From NCBI GenBank assembly GCA_903828535.1, contig CAIKMN010000036.1, positions 124,001-188,000 of the forward strand: a stretch of 64,000 nucleotides of DNA. The letters are read 5' to 3'. Source of the stretch: an uncultured Curvibacter sp. GTDB lineage: Bacteria; Pseudomonadota; Gammaproteobacteria; Burkholderiales; Burkholderiaceae_C. The notes under the pieces were generated by a model. It was given only the letters and a program-made list of their open reading frames with translations. It was not told where the DNA came from and searched no databases. Shown piece after piece: positions 47,782-57,914 of the stretch. Positions within the stretch are counted from its first letter, which is position 1, and every line of letters begins with the position of its first letter. The translations under genes were made by a program, and so were the position numbers.

Positions 47782-47846
47782 GAGGGAGGGGCCTCGATTG
47801 AAGCCCCTCAATTGCTTGGGCCAAATGCCAAGCGGTGGAGACAGGC

Positions 47847-50132
47847 TTAGAAAGCGTATTTCAAAGTCAAACGGGCGTTGCGGCCGTTCAGAGCGCGGGC
47901 GGCCGTGGTGCCATCCGCTTCGGTGTAACCCAAGGTGTTGAACAGGTTGTACACACCGAATGACACGGTGGTGTGTTGATCCACGGCGTAATTGGCATGC
48001 ATGTTCACCAAGGTGTAAGCGGGCAACCAAACCACGGGGTTTTCGTCCACTTCAGGTGCCTTGGTCATGCCAACGATGTTGAAGCCCACATCGAACTTGT
48101 CGTTGATGTAGCTGGGGCCTGCTTGGTACATGACCTTGGGCTGGCGATTGGCGGGCTGGCCCTTGTTGGTTCCTGAGGTGGTGTTGGAATTGGTGTAAGT
48201 CAATCCAGCGCTCAGGTGGAAATTGCCAAGGCGGTAGCCTTCTTCAATTTCAAAGCCCTTGGCGTCGTACTTGTTGGCCGATTGGATTTGGGTTGTGGCG
48301 CTGTAGTTGGACTCTGAAGTCTTGGCATCGAACAAGGTAATGAACGAGCTCAAGTTACCCGTCTTCAGCTTGATACCGGCTTCATACTGATCGACGGTGT
48401 TGATAGGGATCGCTTGCGAACCGCTCAAAGGACCGTTGAACATGATGCGGTCAGCGTTAAAGGCGGCACCGCTGCTGACGCGGCCAAACACGGCCATGTC
48501 TTTGTCGATCAGGTAGTTGGCACCCAAAGAGTACTCGGTGTGGTGCACAGCGTAGTCAATGGCCACCGCGCCAGAAGGCGAGTAAGACATGGCGTTGTTG
48601 GCCAAGGTCGCCGCGTTGTAGTAACCGCTGGCGGTCTGGTTGTCAAAGCGCACGCTGGCGTCCAAGGTCAACGCCCCTTTTTCGTAGCTCACAACACCGT
48701 AGGGCGCCATGGTGTTGTAGGTGGCATTGATGTCACGCGAGCAGCAGCCGCCAAAAGCGGGGCCAATCAAGCCATAGCTGTTGGTCTTGCTGTTCTTCAA
48801 CAAGGCGGGGTTAGAGTTGGTGGCCTGCATCAAGTAATCGTTGAAGTTCCAAGTCAGGTTCACGTGTTGCACATTGGTGAACAAACCGGCCGTGGTGGTC
48901 AACTTGGCGCCATCGTTCAAAGTGAAGTTTTTGTAGACCTTGGCATCGTTCGTGGTGTTGCCTAAATTGTTAACTGACACGTCAAACGCGACGTTCTCGA
49001 AAGATAGACCTGTAAATGCCTTGCCTGCATTGGGGCCGGTGGCGTAGGTGGTTCCAGCGGCAGCAGCCGAGACGCCGCTGGGAGGGTACCAGCCCATCCA
49101 GTTACCAGAATTAGCAGCCGTACGGAATTTGTCGTTGAATGTCCAGCCATTGCCCAAACGGAATTCGCCTTCAACGCCATAAGAATCAACCCGTGTGGTC
49201 AAGCCGCTGTTGCTCGAATTGACCTTGCTGGCGTTGCTGTTGGTGACCACGGTGTCGGTGGGCATGTAAGCTGAATAACCGGTGTAGGTGCGTGGGTTGA
49301 TGCCGGCGACGGTGTTGATCTGACCGTTTGTGATGCTCACAGGGGCGGGCATGAACAGAGGCGATTGGTCTGCCAAGTGTTTGAAGTTGAAACGAATAAA
49401 ACCATTGTCCAGTTCTTGGGTGATGTTGCCCTTGATTTGACCGCCTTCAATCGCGGAAGCGCTGTTTTGACGAGGGCCTTGGCCTTGGTCAAAAAAACCG
49501 CCGACAAAATAATGGGTTTTATCGCCCAATTTGCCGCCGTAGTTAAAGTCGAAGCGGGCTTCTTTGTAGCCCACACCCGTGGTCAAACCCACGCTGCCGC
49601 CTTGTTCCATGCCGGTTTTGCTGATGTAGTTGACGATGCCGCCAGGGCCATTGGTGGTCAAGGTGGAGCCTGTGCCACCACGAACCGCTTCAACGCGGTC
49701 CAAGGTGCTGTCAATGCGCAAGAAATCGTCGGGCGTGCCAAAAGCAATGTCACCAAACAACAAGACAGGCAAGCCGTCTTCTTGGAATTGCAAGTAGCGT
49801 GAGCCGCCGGCTGAGATGGGCAAGCCACGCACCGAAGCGTTGGCGTTACCAGCACCACCCGAAGCTTGCACCATCAGGCCAGGAATGCTCGACAAAACGT
49901 CGGAAGCGTTTTGGGGTTGAGACGCAAAAATGGTTTCGCTGTCAACCGAGCTGACCGCAATACTTTGCTTCATTTTGGAGCCGCCTTGCGCCACACCGGT
50001 GACCACCACGGTGTCCAGGTTCAAAGTGCCGTCGTTGGCAGCGGATTGGGCCCATGCGCCAGCAGCTGGCAGCAGGGTCAGGGCCGCTGCGATGGCAACG
50101 GCAGATTTCGCGCTTGGGCGATATTTTTTCAT
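47847..50132 (-). CDS. TonB-dependent outer-membrane receptor (probable sucrose)
   Basis: A 761-residue TonB-dependent receptor. The signal peptide ends near AGAWAQ (about 28), a TonB-box-like LDTVVVTG is at about 39-46, the plug domain runs to about 165 with ASVRGLPI and VEAVRGGTGST, and a 22-strand barrel ends in Phe (LTLKYAF). Two adjacent cysteines (GGCCSRD) lie in an outer loop. Two LacI-type operators upstream and the adjoining dedicated Ton genes suggest sugar uptake rather than iron; specificity for sucrose is inferred from context. GGAGA precedes the ATG. Confidence 0.9.
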   Translation of the reverse strand: MKKYRPSAKSAVAIAAALTLLPAAGAWAQSAANDGTLNLDTVVVTGVAQGGSKMKQSIAVSSVDSETIFASQPQNASDVLSSIPGLMVQASGGAGNANASVRGLPISAGGSRYLQFQEDGLPVLLFGDIAFGTPDDFLRIDSTLDRVEAVRGGTGSTLTTNGPGGIVNYISKTGMEQGGSVGLTTGVGYKEARFDFNYGGKLGDKTHYFVGGFFDQGQGPRQNSASAIEGGQIKGNITQELDNGFIRFNFKHLADQSPLFMPAPVSITNGQINTVAGINPRTYTGYSAYMPTDTVVTNSNASKVNSSNSGLTTRVDSYGVEGEFRLGNGWTFNDKFRTAANSGNWMGWYPPSGVSAAAAGTTYATGPNAGKAFTGLSFENVAFDVSVNNLGNTTNDAKVYKNFTLNDGAKLTTTAGLFTNVQHVNLTWNFNDYLMQATNSNPALLKNSKTNSYGLIGPAFGGCCSRDINATYNTMAPYGVVSYEKGALTLDASVRFDNQTASGYYNAATLANNAMSYSPSGAVAIDYAVHHTEYSLGANYLIDKDMAVFGRVSSGAAFNADRIMFNGPLSGSQAIPINTVDQYEAGIKLKTGNLSSFITLFDAKTSESNYSATTQIQSANKYDAKGFEIEEGYRLGNFHLSAGLTYTNSNTTSGTNKGQPANRQPKVMYQAGPSYINDKFDVGFNIVGMTKAPEVDENPVVWLPAYTLVNMHANYAVDQHTTVSFGVYNLFNTLGYTEADGTTAARALNGRNARLTLKYAF

Positions 50133-50223
50133 GGAAAGTCTCCAAAAGGATTAAACAGGTACAAAAAGTTGACGGGGTCAATGACCGATCCGTGACAAGA
50201 GTTTACAAATCAACCCTGCAAAA

Positions 50224-50237
50224 TGCAAACGATTGCA
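50224..50237 (-). promoter_or_regulatory. LacI-type operator 1 before the receptor gene
   Basis: TGCAAACGATTGCA on the plus strand, the reverse complement of the tonB and carrier sites. It directly follows a TAGTAT element on the minus strand, so a bound repressor would cover the start of transcription. Confidence 0.78.
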
Positions 50238-50382
50238 ATACTAGGACTTTCCCTAGGGTGCGCGCTTGGGTGTCATTTTGAAATGTTTTTACTCTGACAG
50301 CCCTTGTTTATAAACAGATGCCGTCTTATTGACAGCATCAAACATGTGGCAAAAATGAGACAAAAGAAGGCCAAAGTCCAGT

Positions 50383-50396
50383 TGCAAGCGTTTGCA
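50383..50396 (-). promoter_or_regulatory. LacI-type operator 2 before the receptor gene
   Basis: TGCAAGCGTTTGCA, the same half-sites and a central GCGT instead of ACGA. It is 159 bp centre to centre from operator 1, about 15 helical turns, and 162 bp from the ppc start codon. Confidence 0.7.
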
Positions 50397-50499
50397 TAAA
50401 TGTCAATGGGAACAAAAATTTGGTAATTTAGGCATCAGCCGAATAAAGAAAATGTGTAATAAAATTACAAAACAGGGTTAAATACCACCTAATTTTTCT

Positions 50500-50529
50500 G
50501 CCATTGCCATTGCCTTTGCCTTTGTGATT
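50500..50529 (+). repeat. Hexanucleotide tract before ppc
   Basis: GCCATT twice, GCCTTT twice, then GTGATT, all in 6-bp phase, ending 28 bp before the ppc ATG. Confidence 0.7.
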
Positions 50530-50557
50530 GAAGCCCCAACACCGCTGAAACTTTCAT

Positions 50558-53425
50558 ATGAAACGAACCGCCACCACCACCCTCAAAGACCAACCCCTGG
50601 TCAATGACATCCGTTTGCTGGGTCGCCTTTTGGGCGATGTGGTGCGCGAGCAAGAAGGGGAAAGCGCTTTTGCATTGGTGGAGCAAGTGCGTCAGTTGTC
50701 GGTGGCGTTTCGACGCGATGCCGACCAAGCGGCCGACAGGGCGTTAAAGAAGTTACTCAAATCGATCAGCGCAGACCAAACCGTGAGCGTGATTCGGGCC
50801 TTCACCTACTTCAGCCACTTGGCGAATTTGGCCGAAGATCGGCACCACATTCGACGTCGCGCCGTTCATGACCGCGCAGGCGATGTACAAGAAGGCAGCG
50901 TGGCCTTGGCCTTGGCCCGCGTCAAGCAGGCGGGCATCACGACCGATGACGTGGTACAGACGTTGGCCCAAAGTTTTGTGTCGCCGGTGTTGACGGCCCA
51001 CCCCACGGAGGTACAACGCAAAAGCATTCTGGATGCCGAACGCGACATCGCCCAGTTGCTCGAATCTCGGGACCACATTCAAGCGCAAGCACAACCCGCT
51101 TCGGGTGCTGGAAAAAAACCCGATGCCTTGACGCTGAAAGCCTTGGCCGCCAATGAGCAAGCCTTGCGCGTTCGGGTGCTGCAACTTTGGCACACCCGCT
51201 TGTTGCGTTTTTCTAAACTCACGGTGGCCGATGAAATTGAAAATTCATTGGGCTATTACGAAGCCACTTTTTTGCAAGAAATTCCCAAGTTGTATGCGGA
51301 ATTGGAAGACGCGTTGGGCACCGACGCGATTGCCCCATTTTTCCGCATGGGCCAATGGATTGGTGGCGACCGTGATGGCAATCCCAATGTGGGCGCTGAA
51401 ACCTTGGCCTTCGCTTTAAAGCGTCAGTGCGATACGGTCTTGCGTCACTACTTGACGCAAGTGCATTTGTTGGGCGGCGAATTGTCGATGTCGACCCGCT
51501 TGGCGCAAATCAGCCCGGCCATGCAAGCCCTGGCCGATGCTTCACCCGATCACAACGAGCACCGCTTGGACGAACCTTATCGCCGCGTCTTGGCGGGTCT
51601 TTATGCGCGTTTGGCCGCCACCTTAAAGAACCTGTCGGGAGGCGACGCCGCCCGACATGCTTTGCCACCGCAGAATCCGTATTCAGGCCCGCAAGCATTT
51701 CTAGACGACCTCAACACCATTCACGCGTCTTTGACCCGTCACGGCGGCGCGCTGTTGGCCCAAGGGCGTTTGCAAGCCTTGCGCCGTGCGGTGTCGGTGT
51801 TTGGATTTCATCTGGCCACGGTGGACTTGCGACAAAGCTCCGATCAACATGAAAAAGTACTGACGGAGTTGTTGGCGACTGCCGGCGTGGTAGCGGACTA
51901 CAGCGCCTTGGATGAAAACGCCAAGCGCACCTTGTTGTTGGCGCAATTACAAGACCCGCGCTCTTTGCGCGTGCCCGGAGCGACTTATTCCGATTGGACG
52001 CAAAGCGAGTTGGCGGTCTTCGCCACCGCCCGCGAAATGCGCTCGTTGTATGGCCCTGAGGCCATTCGACACTACATCATCAGTCACACCGAAAGCGTCA
52101 GCGATTTGCTCGAGGTCTTGTTGCTGCAAAAAGAATTGGGTTTGCTTCGCGGCGCCCCTCGATTCAATGCCGATAACGCCATCCAAGGGGGCTTTTCCAC
52201 GGCAGCTGTGGCCGATTTGATTGTCGTGCCGCTGTTTGAAACCATTGAAGACTTGCGCCAAGCGCCGGTCATCATGCGGGCTTTCTACGAGCTGCCCGGC
52301 ATTTTGGATTTGGTACGTCGGAGTGGCGCAGAACAAGACATCATGTTGGGTTACTCCGACAGCAACAAAGACGGCGGCATCTTCACCAGCAACTGGGAGT
52401 TGTACCGCGCTGAAACCGCGCTCGCTGCCTTCTTTGATGAACTCAAAGACCAAGCCGAATCGAGCGGTGTGGCGCCCATCCAACTGCGCTTGTTCCACGG
52501 TCGTGGCGGCACGGTCGGACGAGGCGGCGGCCCCAGCTACCAAGCCATTTTGGCCCAGCCCCCGGGCACCGTGCGTGGGCAAATTCGCTTGACCGAGCAG
52601 GGCGAGGTGATTGGTTCCAAATACGCCAACCCCGAAATTGGCCGACGCAATTTAGAAACCTTGATCGCGGCCACTTTGGAGGCCACGATGCTGCAACCCA
52701 CCAAACCTGCTCATAAAGCCTTTTTGGAAGCGGCTGCCGAATTGTCTGAGGCGAGTATGCAGGCCTACCGTGCTTTGGTCTACGGCACACCGGGTTTTAC
52801 GGATTACTTTTTCACGGCCACGCCGATTCGAGAAATCGCAGAGCTCAACATTGGCTCGCGTCCGGCCTCTCGCAAGGCCAATCAGCGCATTGAAGATTTG
52901 CGTGCCATTCCCTGGGGATTCAGTTGGGGCCAGTGCCGTTTGACCTTGCCGGGTTGGTATGGCTTCGGCTCCGCTGTGAAGGCTTTTTTAGGCCAGCCCG
53001 ATCAGCCCGACCATGCCGCCAAGCTCAAATTACTGCAACGCATGCAGCGCCAATGGCCCTTCTTCAATACCTTGTTGTCGAACATGGACATGGTTTTGGC
53101 CAAGAGCGACTTGGCCTTGGCCTCGCGTTACGCCAGCTTGGTTGAAGACACCAAGTTGCGCAACAAAATATTCAAAGCCATTGAAGCCGAGTGGCACCTC
53201 ACCAGCGAGGTGTTGGGCCTCCTCACGGGGCAAAACAGTCGTTTGGCCAACAACGCTTCGTTGGCGCGCTCCATTCAGCATCGCTTCCCCTATATCGACC
53301 CCTTGCACCATTTGCAAGTGGAATTGGTACGGCGATTGCGGGCGGGCGACACCGATGAGCGCATCCACCGCGGCATTCACTTGTCCATCAACGGCATTGC
53401 TTCAGGGTTGCGCAACACGGGTTGA
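50558..53425 (+). CDS. ppc: Phosphoenolpyruvate carboxylase
   Basis: A 955-residue PEP carboxylase that makes oxaloacetate from PEP and bicarbonate to refill the TCA cycle. Catalytic His148 lies in [23 protein letters not shown] and [14 protein letters not shown] hold the active-site loops, and the C-terminus [13 protein letters not shown] is canonical. It is divergent from the TonB-dependent receptor and shares a region with two LacI-type operators, so weak sugar control is possible but unproven. Confidence 0.97.
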   Translation: MKRTATTTLKDQPLVNDIRLLGRLLGDVVREQEGESAFALVEQVRQLSVAFRRDADQAADRALKKLLKSISADQTVSVIRAFTYFSHLANLAEDRHHIRRRAVHDRAGDVQEGSVALALARVKQAGITTDDVVQTLAQSFVSPVLTAHPTEVQRKSILDAERDIAQLLESRDHIQAQAQPASGAGKKPDALTLKALAANEQALRVRVLQLWHTRLLRFSKLTVADEIENSLGYYEATFLQEIPKLYAELEDALGTDAIAPFFRMGQWIGGDRDGNPNVGAETLAFALKRQCDTVLRHYLTQVHLLGGELSMSTRLAQISPAMQALADASPDHNEHRLDEPYRRVLAGLYARLAATLKNLSGGDAARHALPPQNPYSGPQAFLDDLNTIHASLTRHGGALLAQGRLQALRRAVSVFGFHLATVDLRQSSDQHEKVLTELLATAGVVADYSALDENAKRTLLLAQLQDPRSLRVPGATYSDWTQSELAVFATAREMRSLYGPEAIRHYIISHTESVSDLLEVLLLQKELGLLRGAPRFNADNAIQGGFSTAAVADLIVVPLFETIEDLRQAPVIMRAFYELPGILDLVRRSGAEQDIMLGYSDSNKDGGIFTSNWELYRAETALAAFFDELKDQAESSGVAPIQLRLFHGRGGTVGRGGGPSYQAILAQPPGTVRGQIRLTEQGEVIGSKYANPEIGRRNLETLIAATLEATMLQPTKPAHKAFLEAAAELSEASMQAYRALVYGTPGFTDYFFTATPIREIAELNIGSRPASRKANQRIEDLRAIPWGFSWGQCRLTLPGWYGFGSAVKAFLGQPDQPDHAAKLKLLQRMQRQWPFFNTLLSNMDMVLAKSDLALASRYASLVEDTKLRNKIFKAIEAEWHLTSEVLGLLTGQNSRLANNASLARSIQHRFPYIDPLHHLQVELVRRLRAGDTDERIHRGIHLSINGIASGLRNTG

Positions 53426-53460
53426 TCACTGGCGAAAGTGAGTGAGGGACAATAGCCCCC

Positions 53461-54747
53461 ATGCATCCTCAAATATTGTTAGAAGCCTGCACCGAATTGG
53501 TCAGGCAGGTCATGTTGTTCGAGCACCCCGCGGATCAGGTGGTGTCTCGTTTTTTTAGAGATCACCGCAACTTGGGCCCGCGCGAACGGGCCACCTTGGC
53601 TGAGACGGCATTCAATGTGCTCCGCCACAAACTGCGTTTTGAGTACTTGGCCCGCGCGGGATCGGGCGCTCGGGAACGTCGCTTGGCGATTTTGGGTTTC
53701 TACGGCCCACGCGACTTTGTCAAAAGTGTTTTGTCGGACAAAGAAAAACATTGGCTCGATGCTTCCGATGCCGTGTTAGACGAGCAACTCATGGATCAGC
53801 ATCGGCACAACCTGCCCGATTGGTTGGCTCAGTCGCTCAAAGCCGAAATGAGTGCCATGGGCGCTGAAGCCGATTTTTGGCCCTTGGTGGCCAGTTTGAA
53901 CCAGTCCGCGCCCTTGGATTTGCGGGTGAATGATTTCAAAGGGAAGCGCTCGGCCCTTCAAAAAGAACTCAAAAAGGCCGGCATTGCCTCGACCGAAACC
54001 CCGTATTCCCCGTGGGGTTTGCGCTTGGCTGAAAAGCCCAGCTTGACCAAGCTTGACGCTTTCACCCGGGGCGCCATCGAGGTGCAAGACGAAGGTTCCC
54101 AGCTCTTGGCGTTGTTGCTGGACGCGCACCGAGGCGAGATGGTGGTCGATTTCTGCGCGGGCGCGGGCGGCAAAACCCTGGCCATGGGTGCTTCCATGCG
54201 CAGTACAGGGCGTTTGTACGCATTTGACACCTCCGCCCATCGACTTGACGCTTTGAAGCCACGTCTGGCACGCAGCGGCTTGTCGAATGTTCACCCCGCC
54301 GCCATTGCCCACGAACGCGACGAGCGGGTCAAGCGCTTGTCCGGCAAGATTGACCGGGTGCTGGTGGACGCGCCTTGCTCGGGTTTGGGCACCTTGCGCC
54401 GCAATCCAGACTTGAAATGGCGTCAAAGCCCGCAGGCCATCGAAGAACTCACGTTGAAGCAGACGGCCATTTTGCAAAGTGCTGCGCGCCTTTTGAAGCC
54501 AGGGGGCCGCTTGGTCTATGCGACTTGCAGTTTGCTGCAAGCAGAAAACGAGGCCATCGCGCAGGGGTTCAGTGAGGCCCACCCTGACTTTGTGCTCCTG
54601 CCGGTCGGCGCCTTGCTTGAGGGCCTCAAAGTACCGCCCCTGCCCGCCATTTCTGAAGCCGCTGCATCCTCTCCTTATTTGCGGCTTTGGCCTCATTTGC
54701 ATGCAACTGACGCCTTTTTCGCAGCTGTTTGGCAAAAGAAGCCTTGA
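53461..54747 (+). CDS. RsmB/NOP-family RNA cytosine methyltransferase
   Basis: A 428-residue SAM-dependent RNA (cytosine-5) methyltransferase. The helical N-terminal part (about 1-150) has a NusB-like FFRDHRNLGPRERATLAETAF. The catalytic domain shows VVDFCAGAGGKTLAM (SAM), DAPCSGLGTLRRNPD (release Cys) and YATCSLLQAEN (nucleophile Cys). It could be RsmB itself (16S C967) or a paralogue. It lies 35 bp after ppc. Confidence 0.88.
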   Translation: MHPQILLEACTELVRQVMLFEHPADQVVSRFFRDHRNLGPRERATLAETAFNVLRHKLRFEYLARAGSGARERRLAILGFYGPRDFVKSVLSDKEKHWLDASDAVLDEQLMDQHRHNLPDWLAQSLKAEMSAMGAEADFWPLVASLNQSAPLDLRVNDFKGKRSALQKELKKAGIASTETPYSPWGLRLAEKPSLTKLDAFTRGAIEVQDEGSQLLALLLDAHRGEMVVDFCAGAGGKTLAMGASMRSTGRLYAFDTSAHRLDALKPRLARSGLSNVHPAAIAHERDERVKRLSGKIDRVLVDAPCSGLGTLRRNPDLKWRQSPQAIEELTLKQTAILQSAARLLKPGGRLVYATCSLLQAENEAIAQGFSEAHPDFVLLPVGALLEGLKVPPLPAISEAAASSPYLRLWPHLHATDAFFAAVWQKKP

Positions 54748-54778
54748 TTCGTCGGGAATGACCCTGATCTAAAAAAGA

Positions 54779-54807
54779 GAGACAAATGCGGCCTCAGCGG
54801 TTAAAAT
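54779..54807 (+). promoter_or_regulatory. Candidate promoter of the desaturase gene
   Basis: GAGACA at 54779-54784 and TAAAAT at 54802-54807 are 17 bp apart, 62 bp before the desaturase ATG. Confidence 0.4.
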
Positions 54808-54869
54808 CCTGCGCTGAGCTGATTGCCAGCCCTCATTCTTGCGCCCAGTTGGCGCGTTAAAGGTTTTGA

Positions 54870-56081
54870 ATGACTTTATCTGATCCCTCAACCTTCCAGT
54901 CCTTGGTTCACGCTTTGATTGACTGGTTGTCCTTTGGGCTTTTGCATTGGAACGGCTGGGCCATCACGCTGTTCACTTTGGTGGTCACCCATCTGACCAT
55001 TTGCTCGGTGACCATCTTCTTGCACCGTGCGCAAGCCCATCGTGCGCTTGAACTGCACGCCATCCCTTCGCATTTTTTCCGTTTTTGGTTGTGGCTGACC
55101 ACCGGCATGGTGACCAAAGAATTTGTGGCTGTTCACCGCAAGCACCACGCCAAATGTGAAACGGAAGAAGACCCCCACAGCCCCCAAACCCGCGGCATCA
55201 AGAAGCTGCTGTTGGAAGGCGTCGAGTTGTACCGTGCGGAATCCAAGAACATGGAAACCATGGAAAAGTATGGCCGTGGCACACCCGACGACTGGATTGA
55301 GCGCAACCTTTACACCCGTTTCTCATGGCAAGGCGTGGCCTTGATGATGGTCATCGATTTGGCTTTTTTCGGCCTGATCGGCATGACCGTCTGGGCGGTG
55401 CAAATGCTCTGGATTCCTGTTATGGCCACCGGCATCATCAACGGCCTGGGCCACTGGACCGGTTACCGCAATTTTGAGTCGCAAGATGCGTCGACCAATG
55501 TGTCTATTTGGGGCATCATCATTGGCGGTGAAGAATTGCACAACAACCACCACACCTACCCCACCTCGGCCAAGTTCTCGGTCAAGCCTTACGAATTTGA
55601 TGTGGGTTGGCTCTACATCAGCCTGATGCAATCCATTGGTTTGGCCAAGGTGCGCACCGTGCCGCCCAAGTTGGCTTTCGGTGACATCAAGCCCATCGCT
55701 GACGAAAAAACCCTGGAAGCCGTGATCGCCAACCGCTACGAAGTCATGGCCAGCTATGCCCGTGGCCTGCGCCGCGAATTGGCGGCGCTGAAGTCCAAGC
55801 ACAGCGACTCCAAGCCCCTGCGCATGGCGCGCCGCTGGTTGCACCGCGACACGGCCAACATTCCTTTGGCGGCTCAGCCCGTGCTGGCCGAGGCCATGGC
55901 CACTTACCCTGAATTGGGCAAGATGGTGGCCATGCGCGAAGAGTTGCGCCAACTCTGGTTGAGCACTTCACACACCCGCGAACAATTGACGCAAGAGCTT
56001 CAGGCCTGGTGCCGTCGCGCTGAAGAAAGCGGCATCGCCGCCCTGCGTGACTTCTCGATGCGACTGCGTGCAGCCGCTTAA
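54870..56081 (+). CDS. Membrane fatty-acid desaturase (acyl-CoA type)
   Basis: A 403-residue di-iron membrane desaturase, probably delta-9 and so a source of unsaturated membrane lipids. The three histidine boxes are HRAQAHR (52-58), HRKHH (89-93) and HNNHH (224-228), set among hydrophobic segments. From about residue 275 the protein is a soluble helical tail of some 125 residues (from RYEVMASYARGLRREL to ALRDFSMRLRAAA) not needed by minimal desaturases. A bidirectional terminator follows. Confidence 0.92.
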   Translation: MTLSDPSTFQSLVHALIDWLSFGLLHWNGWAITLFTLVVTHLTICSVTIFLHRAQAHRALELHAIPSHFFRFWLWLTTGMVTKEFVAVHRKHHAKCETEEDPHSPQTRGIKKLLLEGVELYRAESKNMETMEKYGRGTPDDWIERNLYTRFSWQGVALMMVIDLAFFGLIGMTVWAVQMLWIPVMATGIINGLGHWTGYRNFESQDASTNVSIWGIIIGGEELHNNHHTYPTSAKFSVKPYEFDVGWLYISLMQSIGLAKVRTVPPKLAFGDIKPIADEKTLEAVIANRYEVMASYARGLRRELAALKSKHSDSKPLRMARRWLHRDTANIPLAAQPVLAEAMATYPELGKMVAMREELRQLWLSTSHTREQLTQELQAWCRRAEESGIAALRDFSMRLRAAA

Positions 56082-56131
56082 ACTTTGAAGTGCCGCAAGC
56101 TTGAACTGAAAATTTTCAAGCCACAGAAAAC

Positions 56132-56159
56132 AAAAAAGCCGCTGTGAAGCGGCTTTTTT
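56132..56159. terminator. Bidirectional terminator, desaturase and rpmG
   Basis: AAAAAAGCCGCT pairs perfectly with AGCGGCTTTTTT around a GTGA loop. It serves the desaturase on the plus strand and the rpmB-rpmG message on the minus strand. Confidence 0.88.
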
Positions 56160-56179
56160 GTTGAGGTCATCGGCGTGAA

Positions 56180-56350
56180 TTACTTCAGCTTGATTTCCTT
56201 GTATTCCACGTGCTTGCGTGCCTTGGGATCAAATTTCATGATCAGCATTTTTTCGGGCGTGGTTTTCTTGTTTTTGGTCGTGGTGTAGAAGTGGCCGGTA
56301 CCCGCAGTGGATTCCAGCTTGATTTTTTCGCGTCCGCCTTTAGAAGCCAT
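56180..56350 (-). CDS. rpmG: 50S ribosomal protein L33
   Basis: A 56-residue L33, beginning [20 protein letters not shown] and ending YKEIKLK. No cysteines, so it is the zinc-free form. It lies 11 bp after rpmB, the usual rpmB-rpmG pair, and just before the shared terminator. Confidence 0.96.
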   Translation of the reverse strand: MASKGGREKIKLESTAGTGHFYTTTKNKKTTPEKMLIMKFDPKARKHVEYKEIKLK

Positions 56351-56361
56351 GTTTGTTCTCC

Positions 56362-56595
56362 TTAAGCTTGGCCACGTGCGCGCAGGTCGGCGAGCACAGC
56401 ATCGATACCGTTTTTGTCAATCAGACGCAGGGCAGCGCTGGAAACACGCAGGCGAACCCAGCGGTTTTCAGTTTCCACCCAGAAACGGCGGTATTGCAGG
56501 TTCGGCAAGAACCGGCGCTTTGTTTTGTTGTTGGCGTGAGAAACATTGTTTCCCACCATCGGGCCCTTGCCCGTTACTTCGCAAACGCGTGCCAT
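56362..56595 (-). CDS. rpmB: 50S ribosomal protein L28
   Basis: A 77-residue L28 beginning [20 protein letters not shown] and containing [18 protein letters not shown]. The start is the ATG at 56595 with AGGAGTG upstream; the open frame above it is the 5-prime leader. Expressed from the strong promoter at 56743-56771. Confidence 0.96.
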   Translation of the reverse strand: MARVCEVTGKGPMVGNNVSHANNKTKRRFLPNLQYRRFWVETENRWVRLRVSSAALRLIDKNGIDAVLADLRARGQA

Positions 56596-56742
56596 GATGA
56601 CACTCCTATGGTTGACTGTTAACAGCCCAAGAGGGGCTGCACCTCGCTTTTCATCCTGGGTCAGAGGGGGGCACAAGTTAAAAACTTGGAAAAGCGGTTT
56701 TTTCATTTGCCAAAGGTCGAAAAACCTTTAGCAAAGCCTGCC

Positions 56743-56771
56743 ATTATAAGCAGAAAACACCTAATCGACAA
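56743..56771 (-). promoter_or_regulatory. Strong sigma-70 promoter of rpmB-rpmG
   Basis: On the minus strand TTGTCG and a perfect TATAAT are separated by exactly 17 bp. The implied leader before rpmB is about 140 nt. Confidence 0.8.
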
Positions 56772-56822
56772 TTTTTGGCCGATTCAGCGGTCCTGCAGGC
56801 TGTTTTTAACTCTGAAATTAGC

Positions 56823-57797
<975 letters not shown>

Positions 57798-57914
57798 CTA
57801 AGTTCTCTGGTCAGACGAGTAAGGCGCTTGCTTAAAATCGCATTGTAAGAAGCTGCGTTAAGCTTCTCAAATTGCAGGTGAAATTCCCACTTTTTTCATG
57901 CCCACTTTTTTTAT

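Larger units (their letters stand above)
47397..47846. other. Intergenic region between tonB and the receptor
   Basis: No supported gene in 450 bp. The part next to tonB (47397-47640) is AT-rich and holds an operator-like sequence TGCAAACGTTTGTT at 47494-47507 (12 of 14) and a half-site near 47541. The rest is more GC-rich, holds a hexanucleotide tract (47733-47762) and a bidirectional terminator. A 76-codon frame from 47620 runs through that terminator and looks accidental. Confidence 0.6.
50133..50557. other. Shared regulatory region between receptor and ppc
   Basis: No gene in 425 bp. It contains two LacI-type operators (50224-50237, 50383-50396) that serve the receptor gene on the minus strand, and a TAGTAT -10-like element next to the first on the minus strand. 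Next to ppc the DNA is AT-rich and ends in a hexanucleotide tract (50500-50529). A ppc promoter could not be fixed. Confidence 0.6.

Noticed and set aside
47620-47850. Small gene between tonB and the receptor
   Set aside because: The 76-codon frame crosses a bidirectional terminator and a hexanucleotide repeat, shows no RBS and matches nothing I recognise.
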